A stretch of 23,751 nucleotides of DNA, from positions 1 through 23,751 of the forward strand of contig DASYKO010000166.1 in the NCBI GenBank assembly GCA_035995285.1. The letters are read 5' to 3'. Each line of letters begins with the position of its first letter. Within the stretch, counting starts at the first letter, position 1. The notes beneath the pieces are model-generated. The model searched no databases and was not told where the DNA came from. It saw only the letters and a program-made list of their open reading frames with translations. This document shows, piece by piece, positions 20,314-23,751 of the stretch. Both the position numbers and the translations under genes were made by a program. The stretch is from UBA7672 sp035995285. Lineage in GTDB: Bacteria; Pseudomonadota; Alphaproteobacteria; Caulobacterales; Hyphomonadaceae.

Positions 20314-22423
20314 GCGTTCTCACCTTTGGCTCGCGGTCCCAGAAGCGCATGCCGGCGGCCTTGATGAAGTCGGGGCCGAGGCCGGTGACGCCCTTGTCTT
20401 TTTCAACGCCCGCCTTGTCGAGCAGGGCCTTGGCGCCGTCGGATGCGCCGATCGCTTTCAGGTGGCCGAAGGCGTCCATCACGAACTGAACGGCGGCGCC
20501 GTCCTTGGCCAGCATCTCCGCGGCGGCCGGGGCGAGCACCAGAGCGATCGCGTCGACGGTGACTGAGGGCGTTCCGGCAAGCTGGCCGTCTGCGGCAAGG
20601 ACTTTTCCGCCCTTGAGCTTGGCGCCGCCGACCTTGGGAGCGATGAGCACGGCCTTGCCCTTGGCCGCGACGACCGCGTCCTTGACCGCGTTGATCTCGG
20701 CGAGGTCCGAGCCGTCGGCGAACAGAATGCCGACGCAACGGCCTTCCAGCGTCTTGCGCTGGCGCGGGCCCTCGATGATGCGCAGGGCGGGGGAGGGGTC
20801 GAGATCCACCGGCTTGGTTGCGGCGGGTGAGGCTTTTGGCAGCGGCATGCCGAGACCGTCGGCGACGCGCTGGGCGAGGTCGGGGTCGACGTTGACGAGG
20901 TTGCTCATCATGCGGACGCGGACATGGGCGAGGCCGACCTTGGAGAGTTCGAACACCAGCGCGGAGGCGAGGTGCGCCTGTTCGGAGGCGTGCAGCGAGT
21001 GGAAGAACATGCGCGCCTGGCTGTAGTGGTCGGCGAAACTTTCCGCGCGAATGCGGAGCTTACTGCCATCGGATTCACGTTCGGCTTCCTCGAACGTGAC
21101 GAACCCGGTTTCTGGGCATTCGCGTGGGCCGGTGATTTCGCCGGCTTCGTTGAGGCTGTTGGGTTCGTAGTTGGCGCGGCCCTTGGGCTGCAGCATCTGC
21201 ATCATGCCGTCGCGCTGGAAGTTCATGACCGGGCATTTGGGTGCGTTGATCGGGATCTGGTGGAAGTTCGCCGAGCCGAGGCGGCTCTTCTGGGTGTCGA
21301 GATAGGAGAAGAGGCGGCCCTGCAGCAGCGGGTCGTTGGTGAAATCCACGCCCGGCACGATGTTGGCCGGGCAGTAGGCGACCTGCTCGGTCTCGGCGAA
21401 GAAATTGTCGGGCCAGCGGTCGAGCACCATGCGGCCGATCATCTTCACGGGGACGAGTTCTTCCGGGATGATCTTGGTGGGGTCGAGCACGTCGAAGTCG
21501 AAATTCTCGGCGAACTCTTCATCGAAGGTCTGGATGCCGAGTTCCCATTCGGGGAAATTGCCGGTGTCGATGCGCTCGAACAGGTCGCGGCGGTGATAGT
21601 CCGGATCGGCGCCGGCGATCTTGACCGCTTCGTCCCAGAGCGTGGATTGGACGCCGAGCTTGGGCTTCCAGTGGAACTTCACGAAGGTCGATTTGCCCTT
21701 GGCGTTGACCAGCCGGAAGGTGTGGATGCCGAAGCCTTCCATGGTCGCAAGAGAGCGGGGGATGGTGCGGTCGGACATCGCCCACATCACCATGTGCGTC
21801 GATTCCGGCATCAGGGAGATGAAGTCCCAGAAGGTGTCGTGGGCGCTCGCCGCCTGCGGATAGCCCTTGTCGGCTTCCATCTTCACCGAGTGGATCAGGT
21901 CGGGGAATTTGATTGCGTCCTGGATGAAGAAGACCGGGATGTTGTTGCCGACGAGATCCCAATTGCCCTCCTGGGTGTAGAATTTCACGGCGAAGCCGCG
22001 CACGTCGCGAGGCGTATCGACGGAGCCTGCGCCGCCGGCGACGGTGGAGAAGCGGGCGAAGACGGGCGTGCGCTCGCCGGCGCGCTGGAACAGGTCGGCT
22101 TTGGTGAGGTTGGTGAGCGGCTTGTAGGGTTCGAAATAGCCGTGGGCCGCCGAGCCGCGAGCGTGGACTATGCGCTCGGGGATGCGCTCATGGTCGAAGT
22201 GGAAGATCTTCTCGCGCAGGATGAAGTCTTCCAGCAGCACGGCGCCGCGCGGGCCGGACTTGAGCTGGTTCTGGTTGTCGGAGACGCGGATGCCCTGATT
22301 GGTGGTCAGATGGCCTTCGGGATCGTGCGGGCCTTTCTCGGGGACGTGCTGGTGGAGTTCGTCGGCAGCGCCGCGGTCCGAGGCAAAATCCTTCGATGCG
22401 GGCGGGCGCTTCTTGGTGGCCAT
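20306..22423 (-). CDS. katE: Large-subunit (clade 2) catalase HPII type
   Basis: Breaks hydrogen peroxide into water and oxygen. The start ATG at 22423 has GAGGAAA about 7 nt upstream; the open frame continues 39 codons more without family resemblance. The 705-residue product has a disordered N-terminus, the distal haem His87 in RIVHARGSAAHG, the VGNNIPVFFIQDAIKFPD segment with the catalytic Asn (about 160), RVNAKGKxTFVKFHW-like core at 238-252, and the proximal haem ligand Tyr374 in RLFSYLDTQKSRLG. From about 555 a flavodoxin/DJ-1-like C-terminal domain follows (GRCVGILFADGSDLAEINAVKDAVVAAKGKAVLIAPK), the hallmark of the large-subunit class. Such enzymes are usually stationary-phase or general-stress induced. 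Downstream it overlaps the DUF6766-like gene. The 255-bp gap upstream shows no clear operator. Confidence 0.95.
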   Translation of the reverse strand: MATKKRPPASKDFASDRGAADELHQHVPEKGPHDPEGHLTTNQGIRVSDNQNQLKSGPRGAVLLEDFILREKIFHFDHERIPERIVHARGSAAHGYFEPYKPLTNLTKADLFQRAGERTPVFARFSTVAGGAGSVDTPRDVRGFAVKFYTQEGNWDLVGNNIPVFFIQDAIKFPDLIHSVKMEADKGYPQAASAHDTFWDFISLMPESTHMVMWAMSDRTIPRSLATMEGFGIHTFRLVNAKGKSTFVKFHWKPKLGVQSTLWDEAVKIAGADPDYHRRDLFERIDTGNFPEWELGIQTFDEEFAENFDFDVLDPTKIIPEELVPVKMIGRMVLDRWPDNFFAETEQVAYCPANIVPGVDFTNDPLLQGRLFSYLDTQKSRLGSANFHQIPINAPKCPVMNFQRDGMMQMLQPKGRANYEPNSLNEAGEITGPRECPETGFVTFEEAERESDGSKLRIRAESFADHYSQARMFFHSLHASEQAHLASALVFELSKVGLAHVRVRMMSNLVNVDPDLAQRVADGLGMPLPKASPAATKPVDLDPSPALRIIEGPRQRKTLEGRCVGILFADGSDLAEINAVKDAVVAAKGKAVLIAPKVGGAKLKGGKVLAADGQLAGTPSVTVDAIALVLAPAAAEMLAKDGAAVQFVMDAFGHLKAIGASDGAKALLDKAGVEKDKGVTGLGPDFIKAAGMRFWDREPKVRTLA

Positions 22424-22635
22424 GATGTTTCCTCTGGCGCCGCATCGCCGCCAGAGATCGGCAAGTGCGCGCACATCGAGGGACCTAGAACCATTCCAGC
22501 CTATTGCGAGCGACGGCTGCAAAGATTGGCGCCGGGCCAACCGTGCCGCTGCGTGAGCCTGGTCGAATGTATCAAATGAAAAGACAGAGGTTTCATCGCT
22601 GACGTCTTCTTCGGCTCGGCGTACGGGTTCGCGTT

Positions 22636-22652
22636 CGCAGCCATGGGCTGCG
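22636..22652 (-). terminator. Small perfect hairpin after the right-hand unknown gene
   Basis: CGCAGCC and GGCTGCG pair around a 3-nt loop, 27 bp beyond the stop of the 22679-23485 gene. No T run follows in that direction, so a terminator role is uncertain. The rest of 22424-22678 shows nothing recognisable. Confidence 0.25.
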
Positions 22653-22678
22653 TTGGGCGGGCTTGGGCATGGGTGAGT

Positions 22679-23485
22679 TCAAGACGTGTCGAAGGCGGGA
22701 TAGCCGAGTGCGGCGTCGAGCGCCTTCTGCGTGATTTCCATTTCCTCGAGGCCGGGTGGGCGGTGGAATCTCTCGTGGCCGGTCCAGTAAGGCGCGCCGG
22801 CTTCGGCGAGGCGCTGGACGGCGCCGGTGCGGCGGGCGAGGAGGAGGGCGAGGCGGCGGGTGGCGGCCTCAGGCTCGCGGAAGATGCGGAGCACGGTGAC
22901 GAGGCGGCCGAGAAGGATCGGGGCAGGGCGCCGGATGTTGTCGTCGTAAGGATTGCTGCTTTCGAGATAGCGGAAGGCGTGGCCGCGTGGGGGACGCTGT
23001 TCGGCGCCGATGGTGAGCAGAGGGTCGGCGGGGAGGAAGGTGGAATAGGACGGCGAGGTTGGCGTTCGGATGGCGCGGGGCTGAGCGCCGGGCCCGGCCT
23101 GCAGCGGGCGATGAATCGCGAAGACGCGGAAGGGGCGGTCTGGTTTTTCTTTCGGTGCGGCAGGCGCCGGCTGAGATGGGGTTTCGGTTGTCTGGCCGGT
23201 CTTGGCGCCAGTCTTCGATCTGGGCGGGCGCGGGACGATGTTCAGCGCGAGAGCGGCGGCCAGGAGGAGACGGCGGAGGACGGCCTCCACGCTCCACAGC
23301 GAGCGCGCGAGGATGGCGGCGTCCATGCGCGTGAGGCCGTAGTCGAGGAAGCGGGCGCGCTCGGGATAGTCCCGAAGAATCTGGCTGAAGATCCAGCGCA
23401 GCCAGGCCCACGGGCTGGGATCAACCGGCCATCGGGTTTGCTCGTCTTCGTCGGGGTCGTCCTCGAGGTCTGGCGCCGTTTGCAT
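22679..23485 (-). CDS. Conserved hypothetical protein
   Basis: The 268-residue product starts with an acidic tail (DLEDDPDEDEQ), then a Trp/Arg-rich amphipathic region, a hydrophobic helix at about 65-84 (EAVLRRLLLAAALALNIVP), a Pro/Lys/Thr-rich linker (about 85-115), and a C-terminal half with FRVFAIHRPL, the NPYDDN-containing segment and the long helix LGRLVTVLRIFREPEAATRRLALLLARR. I do not recognise it. One membrane segment and a linker suggest an anchored protein, but the low hydrophobicity elsewhere leaves this open. ATG at 23485 is the first start. Its upstream side borders an inverted repeat and the end of a probable insertion sequence. Confidence 0.6.
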   Translation of the reverse strand: MQTAPDLEDDPDEDEQTRWPVDPSPWAWLRWIFSQILRDYPERARFLDYGLTRMDAAILARSLWSVEAVLRRLLLAAALALNIVPRPPRSKTGAKTGQTTETPSQPAPAAPKEKPDRPFRVFAIHRPLQAGPGAQPRAIRTPTSPSYSTFLPADPLLTIGAEQRPPRGHAFRYLESSNPYDDNIRRPAPILLGRLVTVLRIFREPEAATRRLALLLARRTGAVQRLAEAGAPYWTGHERFHRPPGLEEMEITQKALDAALGYPAFDTS

Positions 23486-23574
23486 GCGCGCATTATCGCG
23501 CAGGTTGGGCCCCCTACAGTTCGAATACTGGAAATTTGTTTCAGTGCGTTGATTCTGCTCGGGGTGGCGCCGCG

Positions 23575-23612
23575 ATACTGGTGGCGGGTTTTTGGAAACT
23601 TACCACCAGTAT
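23575..23612. repeat. Perfect 10-bp inverted repeat
   Basis: ATACTGGTGG (23575-23584) and CCACCAGTAT (23603-23612) with an 18-nt loop. It lies about 90 bp upstream of the right-hand unknown gene and just before the probable insertion-sequence end. It could be an operator, a hairpin, or part of the IS target. An extra ATACTGG occurs at 23525-23531. Confidence 0.5.
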
Positions 23613-23689
23613 GGGCCGAGGCCGTGTGAGAACTCGGTTTCGGAGGTCCAGGCGGCACTCCGGCAAGAGCCGACGACCCCCGCGTCTGC

Positions 23690-23751
23690 TCATGCTCTCA
23701 GTTCGGCGATCAGCGGGGCGATCCCGATCAGCTTCATCGCCCGTTTGAGGT
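23690..23751 (-). CDS. C-terminal fragment of a probable transposase, cut by the window edge
   Basis: Read on the minus strand from the right edge, the frame gives LKRAMKLIGIAPLIAELRA and a TGA stop (23690-23692); the two bases before could complete Asn. A C-terminal (Y)NLKR-x-hydrophobic tail like this is common in DDE transposases of the IS5/IS1182-like groups. Only 19 codons are visible, so the call is tentative. The element end would lie between 23613 and 23689, possibly near GTGTGAGAACTC (23624-23635). Confidence 0.4.
   Translation of the reverse strand, partial: LKRAMKLIGIAPLIAELRA

Noticed and set aside
20924..22579. Plus-strand frame of 551 codons opposite katE
   Set aside because: It is a shadow of the catalase gene, caused by high GC and codon bias.

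Overview
This window comes from a GC-rich alphaproteobacterium. It is most likely a Caulobacterales/Hyphomonadaceae-type organism, judged from gene order, CtrA-type TTAA-N7-TTAA sites and GANTC (CcrM-type) sites; the species cannot be named from the sequence.

Layout. 1-2459 holds the end of an acidic protein gene, a bidirectional terminator, rho, and hemJ. hemE-hemH-hemJ (2016-4578, minus strand) form a tight haem operon. The gap 4579-4991 between hemE and the divergent PPSR gene is, by position and content, the probable chromosome replication origin: it has two CtrA boxes, a DnaA-like box and 12 GANTC sites in about 280 bp. 4992-8685 is a plus-strand train, PPSR-maf-aroE-coaE-dnaQ, mostly with overlapping stop and start codons. 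A hairpin covers the dnaQ start. 8696-10563 has secB (minus), then a Tim44-domain gene and a Smr-domain gene (plus). 10560-12227 is a TPR lipoprotein.

The histidine genes hisH-hisA (17280-18653) and hisF-hisE (12296-13453) lie on the same strand but are split by about 3.8 kb. The split contains a periplasmic protein gene behind hisA and, on the opposite strand, a Ro60/Rsr (TROVE + vWA) gene. Immediately upstream of rsr is a tandem array of five Y-RNA-like modules (14142-14930). Each has a closing stem that differs in sequence but keeps pairing, an invariant TGGTGAAG on the 5' side and a GTTCC on the 3' side. Modules 3 and 5 carry complete circularly permuted tRNA-like domains: T arm, then acceptor stem, then D arm, with GUU and CAU at the anticodon position. 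This array is the most striking element of the window. hisF and hisH also share a near-identical short upstream element that encodes matching overlapping mini-ORFs, and hisF has a further candidate leader peptide with five His codons.

18812-22423 has a SAM methyltransferase, then a katE-type large catalase with an overlapping DUF6766-like membrane protein gene. The right end holds an unknown protein gene, an inverted repeat and the tail of what looks like a transposase gene running off the window.

All calls were made by reading the sequence; no database search or folding program was run.
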